Source: Streptomyces sp. MRC013
GTDB lineage: Bacteria; Actinomycetota; Actinomycetes; Streptomycetales; Streptomycetaceae
DNA: 64,000 bases
NCBI RefSeq assembly: GCF_023614235.1
Contig: NZ_CP094264.1
Coordinates: forward strand, 2,976,001 to 3,040,000
Reading direction: 5' to 3'
Below, piece after piece: positions 35,776 to 44,421 of the stretch (the first letter of the stretch is position 1; the number at the start of each line of letters is the position of its first letter). Both the position numbers and the translations under genes were made by a program. The notes below the pieces were generated by a model. It worked only from the letters and a program-made list of their open reading frames with translations, made no database searches and was not told where the DNA came from.

Positions 35776-37476
35776 ATGGAGACCGAGTCGGAACCGTACG
35801 TCCGTCTTGCGACCCTGCGGCAACTGCACCAGGCCGTCGCCAACCTCAACACGGCCCGCAGCCTGGCCGAAACGCTGCAGACCGTCGCCGACGGCGTCAT
35901 CACCGGCCTCGGTTACGAGCTGGCCTGCGTCAACCTCGTCCGCCCCGACGGCGACCTCGTCGTCGCCGCGCTCGCGGGCAACGCCGCGGCGGACGCCCTG
36001 ATCACCGGCCGGGTCGGCTCCCGCCTCTCCTGGGAGCGGCGCCTCCACATGGGGGAGAGCTGGGGCGACCTGCGGTTCATCCCCTACGCCGAGGGCTGGG
36101 TCCTCACCGACGACGACGTGCCCCAGTGGCACACCGACGGCCCCGAGCCCCGCTTCGAGGGCGAGTGGCACCCCGGGGACCGGCTCTACGCGCCCATGTA
36201 CACCTCCGGCGGCCAGCGGGAGCTGCTCGGCGTCATCTCCGTCGACCGCCCCCGCAACGGCCGCCGACCCGGCGCCTGGGGGCGCGAGGCGCTCCAGATG
36301 TACGCCTCCCAGGCGGCGATTGCGATCAGCAACGCCCGGCTGCGAGCAAACATGCAGCGGGCGCTCGTGCGGCTGGAGCGCGAGCAGCAGGCGCTGCGGG
36401 CCAGCGAGGAGTCGTTCCGGCAGGCCTTCGAGTACGCGCCGTCCGGGATGGCCATCGCGGAGATGGGCGGCGACCAGCACGGCCGGCTGCTGCGGGCCAA
36501 CGACGCGCTGTGCCGGCTCCTGGGCAGGCCCGCCGCGGTGATGCGCCGGTACTCCTTCGCGGACCTCGTCCACCCCGAGGACGTCGGCACGCTGCTGCGG
36601 ACGTCCGCCGAGGGCGGCCGCGCCGAACTGCGCCTCGCCCGCCGGGACGGCACGTACGTCTGGGTCTCCCTGCGGAACTCCGTGGTCGCCGACACCGCCG
36701 ACGGCCCCCGCTTCCTCCTCACGCACGTAGAGGACATCGAGGAACGCAAGCGCCACGAGCTCCAGCTCGCCCACCGCGCCTCCCACGACGCGCTGACCGG
36801 CCTGCCCAACAGCGCGGAGCTGCGCGCCCGGCTCAGCGCCCGGCTGTGCTCCCGCCCCGGAGACCGCGTCCGGACCACCGCGGCCGAGGCGGCCGGCTTC
36901 GAGCCGGCGTACGGCGACCCGCACGGCACCGGCGCCGCCGACGCCCCCGGCGCGTACGAGTACGAGTGCGCCTACCGCGGCGACGGCTTCGACTTCGGCC
37001 CCTCCGGCGGCGCCGGCACCGGTCCGTACGACGGGCACGTGCACGCCGTCGCGCCCGACGGGGACGTCGACGACGGGACGAAGGGCCTCGCGGTCCTCTT
37101 CTGCGACCTCGACGGCTTCAAGTCGATCAACGACCGGTTCGGGCACCACACCGGGGACGCCGTCCTCATCGAGGTCGCCCGCCGGCTGACCGCCGGGGTC
37201 CGCGACGGGGACACGGTCGCCCGGCTCGGCGGCGACGAGTTCGTCGTCCTCGCCGACGGGCTCGGCGCGGCCGACGCCGCGGACCTGGCCACGCGCCTGC
37301 GCAACGGCATCATCCCGCCGATCCGGGTGGACGGACGGGCGGTGCGGGTGGGCGCCAGTTTCGGCATCGGCTGGGCCGAGTGCGGGATGTCCGTCGAGGA
37401 GGTCCTGAACTCCGCCGACCAGCGGATGTACGTGGAGAAGCGGTCCCGGTCCAAGACGCACCGCCGGGCGGGGTAA
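35776..37476 (+). CDS. cdgB: GAF-PAS-GGDEF diguanylate cyclase CdgB
   Basis: 566 aa. GAF domain about residues 10-195, a coiled linker, PAS domain about 210-325 (FRQAFEYAPSGMAIAEM...FLLTHVEDIEERK), then GGDEF. The active-site motif GGDEF is at residues 485-489 with upstream FCDLDGFKSINDRFGH, so it should make c-di-GMP. An insert of about 75 acidic/Gly-rich residues separates the first GGDEF helix (SHDALTGLPNSAEL) from its first strand. Matches S. coelicolor CdgB in domain order. c-di-GMP delays sporulation through BldD. No EAL domain is present. Confidence 0.88.
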   Translation: METESEPYVRLATLRQLHQAVANLNTARSLAETLQTVADGVITGLGYELACVNLVRPDGDLVVAALAGNAAADALITGRVGSRLSWERRLHMGESWGDLRFIPYAEGWVLTDDDVPQWHTDGPEPRFEGEWHPGDRLYAPMYTSGGQRELLGVISVDRPRNGRRPGAWGREALQMYASQAAIAISNARLRANMQRALVRLEREQQALRASEESFRQAFEYAPSGMAIAEMGGDQHGRLLRANDALCRLLGRPAAVMRRYSFADLVHPEDVGTLLRTSAEGGRAELRLARRDGTYVWVSLRNSVVADTADGPRFLLTHVEDIEERKRHELQLAHRASHDALTGLPNSAELRARLSARLCSRPGDRVRTTAAEAAGFEPAYGDPHGTGAADAPGAYEYECAYRGDGFDFGPSGGAGTGPYDGHVHAVAPDGDVDDGTKGLAVLFCDLDGFKSINDRFGHHTGDAVLIEVARRLTAGVRDGDTVARLGGDEFVVLADGLGAADAADLATRLRNGIIPPIRVDGRAVRVGASFGIGWAECGMSVEEVLNSADQRMYVEKRSRSKTHRRAG

Positions 37477-37541
37477 CCCGTTCGCGGTAGGCTCGCCGGG
37501 GTCGGCGACGACTGGCGAGCACGGATGAGGAGTGACCAGGG

Positions 37542-38525
37542 ATGGCTGCCGGAAACCAGGGCAACGGTGAGGGCACGCCCGAGGACGACGACCCGTTCGG
37601 CTACCTGTACGCGGACGGCCAGCCCTCCGGCGCCCAGCGGGGTGCCCGGCAGGGCGGCTACGGGTACCCCGGTCCCGCCGGCGCCCAGCCGGGGCGCCCC
37701 CGCACCTCGTACAACCAGGTCAGGGCGGTCGGCGAGCGCCCGCGCCCGCAGGTCCCGCCGCAGCCCCAGGCGCAGTACGGGCAGCAGCCCGGCACGCCCT
37801 ACGGGCAGCCGCACCCGCAGTACGCCGCGCCCGAGACGTACCCGGGCGGCGCCCCCGTCCGGCCCGCCCCGGACCGGGGCGGCGGCCGCGGCGGCCGGAG
37901 CGGCGGCCCCAACACGAGGGGCCTGCTGATCGGCGCGGTCGTGGTGGTCCTGGTCGTGGTGGCCGGAATCACGGTGGCGTTCCTCGCCAACGAACCCGGC
38001 GGGACCGATGCGGCCCCCTCCCCGGCCCCCTCGGTCTCCGCGTCCCAGGGCACGCGGGACCCGGACCCGTCCCCGTCCTCCGGCCGGGACGCCGTGGAGC
38101 TGCCGAAGCGGGACGCCGCGACGCTCCAGCTCACCCCGCCCGCCGTGCTCGGCACGGACGTGAAGGGCGCCCGGGGCGCGGGTGGCGCGTACGTGATGTT
38201 CAACGGGGTCGGCGGCGCGGCCAGCTGGAAGGTCGACGTGCCGCAGGACGGTCCGTACACGCTGTTCCTCACCTACAGCGTGCCCGGCAAGGACGCGAAG
38301 GCGTCCCTCACCGTCAACGACGGCCAGCCGCGCGGGATCAGGATGTCGAACTTCGCGCACGCCCCCGAGGGCGACTGGGAGAAGGGCTGGACCCGGACCT
38401 ACTCCTGGGTCCAGCTGAAGAAGGGCGAGAACACCCTGAAGATGTCCTGCGAGCCGGGCGACCAGTGCGAGGCCTACCTCGACCAGGTCTGGCTCAAGCC
38501 GGGGCACCAGAGCGGCGCCGGCTGA
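37542..38525 (+). CDS. Membrane-anchored protein with CBM-like extracellular domain
   Basis: 327 aa. A cytoplasmic Gly/Pro/Gln-rich disordered region (1-125) precedes one transmembrane helix (about 128-150, LIGAVVVVLVVVAGITVAFL) and a Ser/Pro linker. The extracellular beta-sandwich (about 195-320) has GGAYVMFNGVGGAASWKVDV and a C-terminal DQVWLKPG, typical of family 35/6 carbohydrate-binding modules. ATG 37542 follows GAGGAG. It could bind cell-wall or extracellular glycans; no enzyme domain is seen. Confidence 0.8.
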   Translation: MAAGNQGNGEGTPEDDDPFGYLYADGQPSGAQRGARQGGYGYPGPAGAQPGRPRTSYNQVRAVGERPRPQVPPQPQAQYGQQPGTPYGQPHPQYAAPETYPGGAPVRPAPDRGGGRGGRSGGPNTRGLLIGAVVVVLVVVAGITVAFLANEPGGTDAAPSPAPSVSASQGTRDPDPSPSSGRDAVELPKRDAATLQLTPPAVLGTDVKGARGAGGAYVMFNGVGGAASWKVDVPQDGPYTLFLTYSVPGKDAKASLTVNDGQPRGIRMSNFAHAPEGDWEKGWTRTYSWVQLKKGENTLKMSCEPGDQCEAYLDQVWLKPGHQSGAG

Positions 38526-38673
38526 CGGTCCGCGGACGGCAGGCCGTCCACGGGCGGGACGGGCTCTGCGCGCGGGGGCGGTGGTTTCGCGGTGCCCGCG
38601 GGGGCGGTGGTTCCGGCGGTGCCCGCGACGCGCGCGGGTCCTCCCACCCCCCGCGGCGGTGCGGCGCGGTGCG

Positions 38674-39601
38674 TCAGGCCGCGGTGGCGTGCTCCGTCAC
38701 CGTCACCCGTTCCAGCAGTTCCCCGTACCGGTCCGGGTCGAACTCGCCGGCGGCCGGCGCGCAGACGGCGGCCGTCGCCAGGGCGGCGGCCCGGGCCAGC
38801 CGCTCGGGCCACGCGCGCCCCCTCGGCAAGGGCGGAGAGCAGCCCGGCGACCACCGCGTCGCCCGCACCCGTCGGGTCGCCCGCGACGCGGGCGGGCGGG
38901 GCCGCGGCCCAGGTGCCGTCCGGGGTGGTCGCGAGGAGCCCGTCCGGCCCGAGCGACGCGACGACCGCGTGGGCGCCGCGACGGCGGGCGTCGCGGGCGG
39001 CGCGCAGCGGCTCGCGGTAACCGGTGAGGGCGGCCAGCTCGTCGGCGTTGGGCTTGAGCAGGTCGGGACGGGCGGCGACGCCCCGGCGCAGCGGCTCACC
39101 GCTCGTGTCGAGCAGGACCGGTACGCCGGCGCGGCGGGCGCGGCGCACCAGCTCCCCGTACGCGCCGACGTGGACGCCGCGCGGCAGGCTGCCGCAGAGG
39201 GCGACCGCCCGGGCCCCGTCGAGCAGCCCCTCGTACGAGGAGACGAGCGCCGCCCACTCCGCGGGGGCGATCACCGGACCGGGTTCGCTGAACCGCGTCG
39301 CGTCGCCCGTCGCCGCGTCGGTGACGGTGACGGTGCGGCGCGTGGAGCCGGAGACCGGCACCAGGGCGTCCCGTACGGGCAGTGGGGCGAGCAGGCCGCG
39401 CAGGGTGTCTCCGGCGGGGCCGCCCGCGAAGCCCGTGACCACCGCCTCGTGGCCGAGCGCGGCGAGCACGCGGGCCGCGTTGACGCCCTTGCCGCCGGGG
39501 CGCTCGACCACCTCGGTGACGCGGTGTGCGGTGTGCGGGGTGAGCGCGGGCACCGTGTAGGCGAGGTCGAGCGCGGTGTTGAGCGTGACCGTGAGGATCA
39601 C
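38674..39601 (-). pseudogene. PfkB-family sugar kinase (1-phosphofructokinase-like), frameshifted
   Basis: From GTG 39601 the protein opens ILTVTLNTALDLAYTVPALTPH, typical of the FruK/LacC branch, with GGKGVNAARVLAALG for substrate and catalytic-loop DPTGAGDAVVAGLLSAL near the end. After that the frame is lost. The correct C-terminus (AWPERLARAAALATAAV...RVTVTEHATAA) lies in another frame ending at 38674. Four instead of five Gs at 38818-38822 would restore one protein of about 308 aa. The catalytic Asp is before the break. It lies next to nagA on the same strand, so it may phosphorylate an amino-sugar or fructose-type intermediate. Confidence 0.75.
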
Positions 39602-39742
39602 CGGTTCCCCCCACTCCCGGAGGTCGTGGGCCGGTGTCGTCGCGGCGCCCGGCCCGGAGGATTCGCGGCCCACGATCATGCCAAACGCGGGGCGGCCCGC
39701 CCAATCCCCCGGAGGGGCCGGACCGCCGCGGGCCCCCGGGGG

Positions 39743-40903
39743 TCAGCCCGTCCGGGGGTGGACCACCCACTCGCCCCTGCGCATCACGCCCTTGAGGACG
39801 AACCCCTCGTCGAGGACGACCAGGTCGGCGTCCTTGCCCGGTTCGATCGAGCCGATCCGGTCGTCCAGGCCCAGCAGCTTCGCCGGGTTGGCGGAGAGGG
39901 CGCGGACGACCGCCTCGACGGGCAGCCCGTCGACGGTGGCGGCGCGCCGGAAGGCCGTGTCGAGGGTGAGGGTGGACCCGGCGATGGAACCGCCGCCGAC
40001 GAGCCGGGCCACCCCCTCCCTGACCTCGACCTCCAGCGGCCCGAGGCGGTAGGTCCCGTCCCCGAACCCGGCCGCGTCCATCGCGTCGGTGATGAAGGCG
40101 ACCCGGTCCGCTCCGGCCTGCCGGAACGCCAGCCGCAGCGCGGCGGGGTGCAGGTGGACGCCGTCGTTGATCAGCTCGACGGTGACCCTCTCGTCCTCCA
40201 GGAGGGCGGCGACCGGACCCGGGGCCCGGTGCCCGAGGCCGGGCATCGCGTTGAACAGGTGAGTGGCGACGGTGGCGCCGGCCTCGACGGCCTCGACGGT
40301 CTGCTCGTAGGCGGCGTCCGTGTGGCCGACGGCGGCGATGACGCCGTGCTCGGCGAGGAGGCGTACGGAGTCGAGGCCGCCGGGCAGCTCGGGCGCGAGG
40401 GTCACCATGCGGGCGTGGCCCCGCGCGGCGGCGACCAGCGCGCCCACCTCGGCCGGGTCGGGGTCGCGCAGCAGGGCCTCGCTGTGGGCGCCCTTGCGGC
40501 ACGGGGAGATGAACGGGCCCTCGAAGTGGATGCCGGCGATGTCGCCCTGTTCGGCCAGTTCGGCCAGTTCGCCGGCGCGGCGGGCGAGGAAGCCCAGGTC
40601 GCCGGTGACGGTCGACGCCACGAGGGTCGTCGTGCCGTGCGCCCGGTGGGTGCGGACGCCCCGCAGCACCTCGTCGAGGGTGCCCGAGGTGAAGGACGCG
40701 CCGCCGCCGCCGTGGTTGTGGAGGTCGACGAAGCCGGGCACCAGCCAGTGGCCCGTGAGGTCCAGTGCGGGCGCGTCGGCGGGGACACCGGCGCCGTCGG
40801 CGATCCGGGTGCCCTCGACGGTGACCCGCCCGCCCTCGACGACGCCGGTCGGCAGCACCACGCGGGCCCCGGCGAGGACCTCGCGGTCGGCGTGAACGGT
40901 CAT
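39743..40903 (-). CDS. nagA: N-acetylglucosamine-6-phosphate deacetylase NagA
   Basis: 386 aa amidohydrolase that converts GlcNAc-6-P to GlcN-6-P. Metal and substrate residues are seen in VDLHNHGGGG, IHFEGPFIS (metal Glu), VGHTDA, THLFNAMPGLGHR, INDGVHLHP and the catalytic Asp in ITDAMDAAG. ATG 40903 has an ideal GGAGGT 10 nt upstream. It feeds chitin-derived sugar into glycolysis and cell-wall synthesis and sets the DasR inducer level in Streptomyces. The PfkB kinase gene lies 141 bp downstream. Confidence 0.95.
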   Translation of the reverse strand: MTVHADREVLAGARVVLPTGVVEGGRVTVEGTRIADGAGVPADAPALDLTGHWLVPGFVDLHNHGGGGASFTSGTLDEVLRGVRTHRAHGTTTLVASTVTGDLGFLARRAGELAELAEQGDIAGIHFEGPFISPCRKGAHSEALLRDPDPAEVGALVAAARGHARMVTLAPELPGGLDSVRLLAEHGVIAAVGHTDAAYEQTVEAVEAGATVATHLFNAMPGLGHRAPGPVAALLEDERVTVELINDGVHLHPAALRLAFRQAGADRVAFITDAMDAAGFGDGTYRLGPLEVEVREGVARLVGGGSIAGSTLTLDTAFRRAATVDGLPVEAVVRALSANPAKLLGLDDRIGSIEPGKDADLVVLDEGFVLKGVMRRGEWVVHPRTG

Positions 40904-41537
40904 CGGTCGGATACCTCCGGATCGGTGGCGAACGGGCCCCGGGCGGGGAGCCCCGCGCCCGGGCTCCCCGACGGATCCGGCCGGGGCGGCCTCCGGGCCG
41001 GTGCCGTCCGCACCGGGGCGATGACGTGTCCCACGGGGGACAGTCTCGCCCGTGGCGTCCCGAAGGCCCAGCCCACCCGGGAGTGACGCCGCTGTCCGGG
41101 GGGCACCGCCGCGCCCGGGGCCCGCGGCACCCGGCCCGGAGCGGCGGCCGCGGCCGGGCCCCGGCGGTGCTCCGCCGCCCGGCCGCCCGGGTACGCCTCC
41201 GTCCACGCGTCCGCCGCCCCGGCTTCCGCGTCTTCCGCGCCTCCCGTCTCCGCCGCCCTCCCACGGCTCCGGCACGGACCCGCATGCCGGTCCGCACCCC
41301 GGGAGCGTCCGCCGCCGGGCCGCCCGCGCGGCACCGCGGGCGGGTGCCGCGGACCGCGCGGCCGGGCGGTGGTTCCGGCGGCCGACCGGGGCGCGTGGGG
41401 CCTCCGGCAACCGCTTCCCGCGGACGCGCGGAAGGCACCCGGTGCCAGGAAGGACTGGTTCAGGGGTTCGAACTCGCGTGCAGACCTCTTATCCTTCCGG
41501 GGAGGAAGACGCAGCTCGAAGCAAGGGTGGTAGGGCA
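40904..41537. other. Gene-free region between nagA and the sugar-binding protein
   Basis: 634 bp of divergent upstream DNA, extremely GC-rich from 41090 to 41400. Frames through it are compositional. ACTGGTTCAGGGGT at about 41454 resembles only half of a DasR site, so I do not call it one. No other feature is visible. Confidence 0.45.
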
Positions 41538-42809
41538 GTGCGCCGTTACAAGGGAACGACCGCGGTGCTGGTCGCACTGGTCATCACAGCGACGTCGTCG
41601 GGGTGCGGGCAGGACGCCGCCGACGGGGTCACCCTCAAGCTCGTCGCCGCCGACTACGGCAGCACCGGGGCCAACACGTCGGAGAAGTACTGGGACGACC
41701 TCGTCCGCGCGTACGAGAAGGAGACGCCCGGGGTGAAGGTCGAGGTCACCGTCCTGTCCTGGAAGGACGTCGACCGCGAGGTCGCCGAGATGGTCGAACG
41801 GGGCGAGGCTCCCGACATGGCCCAGATAGGCGCGTACGCCGACTACGCGCAGGACGGGAAGCTGTACCCGGTCGACAACCTCGTCTCCATACCCACGCAG
41901 GCCAACTTCCTGCCCATGCTGCGGCAGGCCGGCGAGGTGGAGCGCGTCCAGTACGGCCTGCCGTTCGGTGCGAGCACCCGGATGCTGTTCTTCAACCGGG
42001 AGCTGTTCGCGGAGGCCGGGGCGAAGCCGCCGACCGACTGGACCGAGCTGCACGGGGCCGCGCAGAAGCTGAAGGCGAAGGGCGTGAAGTTCCCCTTCGC
42101 GCTGCCGCTCGGCTCCGAGGAGTCCCAGGCCGAGACCATGATGTGGCTGCTCGGCGGGGGCGGCGGCTACCGCGACACGTCCGGGGCGGCGTACCAGATC
42201 GACTCGCCCGCGAACATCGACACCATGACGTGGCTGAAGGAGGAGCTGGTCGGCGAGGGCCTCACCGGGCCCGTCGCCCCCGGCGAGCTCGACCGGCAGC
42301 AGGCGTTCGACGCGTTCGTGCGCGGCGAGGTCGGCATGCTGAACGGCCACCCGACGCTGATGGAGGCCGCCGAGAAGGCGGGCGTGAAGGTCGGCAAGGT
42401 CCCGCTGCCCGGCGTGAACGGAAAGGCGAAGGCGACACTGGGCGTGGCCGACTGGATGATGGCCTTCAAGCAGAACGGCCACCGCAAGGAGATCGGGGAC
42501 TTCCTCGACTTCGTCTACACCGACAAGAACGTGCTGGAGTTCTCCGACCGGTACGACCTGCTGCCCGTCACCGTCACCGCCAGCCACACCATGGGGACGG
42601 ATCCCGAGCACGCGGCGCTCCGGCCATTCCTGGAGGAGCTGGAGGGATCGGAGCTGTACCCGGTGGGCGACACGTCCTGGGCGAAGGTCAGCGAGAGCGT
42701 GAAGAAGAACATCGGCAGGGCCGTGCGGCCGGACGGGAACCCGAGGGCCGTACTGGAGCAGATCGCGGATGCCGCCAAGGCGGCGGAGGCGTCGGCGGCG
42801 GTGCGGTAG
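41538..42809 (+). CDS. Sugar ABC transporter substrate-binding lipoprotein
   Basis: 423 aa family 1 extracellular solute-binding protein. Lipobox SSGC follows a short signal peptide. Family features include VEVTVLSWKDVDREVAEMVE near the N-terminus and GEAPDMAQIGAYADYAQDGKL. GTG 41538 is chosen for AGGGTGGTAGGG upstream and for the signal peptide. No permeases are adjacent, so it must work with distant membrane subunits, probably energised by MsiK. Its neighbours nagA and the PfkB kinase point to an amino sugar, but the ligand is not proven. Confidence 0.88.
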   Translation: MRRYKGTTAVLVALVITATSSGCGQDAADGVTLKLVAADYGSTGANTSEKYWDDLVRAYEKETPGVKVEVTVLSWKDVDREVAEMVERGEAPDMAQIGAYADYAQDGKLYPVDNLVSIPTQANFLPMLRQAGEVERVQYGLPFGASTRMLFFNRELFAEAGAKPPTDWTELHGAAQKLKAKGVKFPFALPLGSEESQAETMMWLLGGGGGYRDTSGAAYQIDSPANIDTMTWLKEELVGEGLTGPVAPGELDRQQAFDAFVRGEVGMLNGHPTLMEAAEKAGVKVGKVPLPGVNGKAKATLGVADWMMAFKQNGHRKEIGDFLDFVYTDKNVLEFSDRYDLLPVTVTASHTMGTDPEHAALRPFLEELEGSELYPVGDTSWAKVSESVKKNIGRAVRPDGNPRAVLEQIADAAKAAEASAAVR

Positions 42810-42823
42810 GAGGAGGCGCTGAC

Positions 42824-43063
42824 ATGACCGAAGACCGTCCCGCACTCGGCGACCGTGAACGCGCGGTCCTCGCCGTGGAGCGGCGCTCCTGGCCGGGGCC
42901 GGGGGCGAAGGAGCGGGCGATCCGCGAGCAGCTGGACCTGTCGCCGGTGCGCTACTACCAGCTGCTGAACGCCCTGCTGGACGACGAGCGGGCGCTGGCC
43001 CACGACCCCGTCACCGTCAACCGCCTCCGCCGTCTCCGCGCCGCCCGGGACGCCCGCCGCTGA
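42824..43063 (+). CDS. DUF3263-family small protein
   Basis: 79 aa helical protein: RERAVLAVERRSWPGPGAKERAIREQLDLSPVRYYQLLNALLDD, which resembles a small helix-turn-helix of the DUF3263 family. ATG 42824 follows GGAGGAGG and sits 14 nt after the binding-protein gene, so they form an operon. Possible DNA-binding role; function unknown. Confidence 0.8.
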   Translation: MTEDRPALGDRERAVLAVERRSWPGPGAKERAIREQLDLSPVRYYQLLNALLDDERALAHDPVTVNRLRRLRAARDARR

Positions 43064-43126
43064 ACCGCGCCCGCACCCCGGCGGGCGCGGGTGTGGTGCG
43101 GGCGGCCCGTGGATAGGTACGCACAC

Positions 43127-43972
43127 ATGTCCAGCAACCGGCTCCCCCGACCCACCACCCCCGCGGGCCGCGACGCCCTGGCCGCGATCCTCGCCCGCCC
43201 CTCCTCCGCCGCCGTCGCCGTCGACTTCGACGGCACCCTCGCCCCCATCGTCGCCGACCCCGAACAGGCCCGCGCCCACCCCGGCGCCGTCCCCGCGCTC
43301 GCCGCCCTCGCCCCCCGCGTCGCCTCCGTCGCGGTGATCACCGGCCGCCCCGCCGGCACCGCCGTCCGGTACGGCGGCTTCGCCGGGGTTCCCGGCCTCG
43401 ACCGCCTCGTCGTCCTCGGCCACTACGGCGCCGAACGCTGGGACGCCGCCACCGGCGAGGTGCGCGCCGCCCCCGAGCACCCCGGCCTCGCCCCCGTCCG
43501 CGCCGAACTCCCCGGCGTGCTGGAGGGGGCCGGCGCCGGGCCCGGCACCTGGATCGAGGAGAAGGGCCGCGCGGTCGCCGTCCACACCCGTCGCGCCACC
43601 GACCCGCAGGCCGCGTTCGACGCCCTGGCCGGCCCGCTCGCCGACCTAGCCGCCCGTCACGGCCTCGTCGTCGAGCCGGGCCGCCTGGTCCTCGAACTGC
43701 GTCCCCCGGGCGTGGACAAGGGCCGGGCCCTCCTCGAGCACGTACGGGAGACGGGCGCGGGGGCCGTGGTCTACGCGGGCGACGACCTGGGCGACCTCCC
43801 CGCCTTCGCGGCGGTCGAGGAGCTGCGCGCGGACGGCGTACCGGGCCTGCTGGTCTGCAGCGGCAGCGACGAGGTGCGGGCCCTGGCGGCCCGCGCGGAC
43901 CTCGTCCTCGACGGCCCGGCGGAGGTCGTCGCCTTCCTCGCGGCCCTGGCGGAACACGCCGCCTCGGCGTAG
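43127..43972 (+). CDS. otsB: Trehalose-6-phosphate phosphatase
   Basis: 281 aa HAD-superfamily phosphatase that releases trehalose from trehalose-6-P. The motif I Asp pair is in VAVDFDGTLAPIV, motif II in VITGRP and motif IV in VYAGDDLGDLPAF. LELRPPGVDKG is the TPP substrate motif. ATG 43127 follows TAGGTA by 7 nt, so it may be leaderless; a GTG-type upstream start near 43091 is less likely. Its partner otsA lies 3.3 kb downstream on the other strand, separated by the HEPN-ATPase pair. Confidence 0.93.
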   Translation: MSSNRLPRPTTPAGRDALAAILARPSSAAVAVDFDGTLAPIVADPEQARAHPGAVPALAALAPRVASVAVITGRPAGTAVRYGGFAGVPGLDRLVVLGHYGAERWDAATGEVRAAPEHPGLAPVRAELPGVLEGAGAGPGTWIEEKGRAVAVHTRRATDPQAAFDALAGPLADLAARHGLVVEPGRLVLELRPPGVDKGRALLEHVRETGAGAVVYAGDDLGDLPAFAAVEELRADGVPGLLVCSGSDEVRALAARADLVLDGPAEVVAFLAALAEHAASA

Positions 43973-43989
43973 ATCGATACCATCGGCGG

Positions 43990-44421
43990 GTGGTGGACGT
44001 CAGGGTGGGGCAGTTACGCAAGAGCCGCGACCGGTTGAGTACGCGTGGCGAGGAGTCGGCAGACCAAGGCGATCTGCCTACGGCCGGGTTGATGTTGTTC
44101 TACGCGGCCGAGTGCGGCCTCAAGGCTGAGATCCTCGTCAGTGTGCGGGCACGGGACACCAGCGCCCTCCCCGAGAATCTGCGGAGCCATGACCTCAGAT
44201 CCTTGGCCAAGGCTCTGGGGCTTTCGCCCGCAGCCGCGCAAGCGGTGCAGCGCTGCCGACGCGTCATGCGCGGTTCGCTGAGCGAGACAGGGCAGCGTCA
44301 TGAGTGGGTGGGGCCAGCCGAGCTGCACCAGGCATGGCGCTACGGGGCCGATTTGGATCCGGACGACGAGAAGCGCGCGGTCGAGGCCTTGCGACACCTC
44401 ATCAAAGCCTCCCGGGCATGA
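43990..44421 (+). CDS. HEPN-like protein, partner of the KGGVGR ATPase
   Basis: 143 aa. An all-alpha protein with HEPN hallmarks: helix FYAAECGLKAEIL (37-49), the SHDLRSLAKALGL turn-helix (66-78) and W..RY near the end (WRYG, 116-119). The catalytic RX4-6H of HEPN ribonucleases is not obvious; R65-S-H67 and R103-H104 are nearest. It may be a non-nucleolytic HEPN, an RNA-binding partner or a diverged nuclease. GTG 43990 starts 17 nt after otsB with GATACC upstream. ATGA overlaps the ATPase start. Base composition is lower in GC than that of otsB, which suggests transfer. Confidence 0.65.
   Translation: MVDVRVGQLRKSRDRLSTRGEESADQGDLPTAGLMLFYAAECGLKAEILVSVRARDTSALPENLRSHDLRSLAKALGLSPAAAQAVQRCRRVMRGSLSETGQRHEWVGPAELHQAWRYGADLDPDDEKRAVEALRHLIKASRA

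Noticed and set aside
41448..41463. DasR (dre) site upstream of the sugar-binding protein
   Set aside because: Only the left half ACTGGT matches; the right half of the palindrome is missing.
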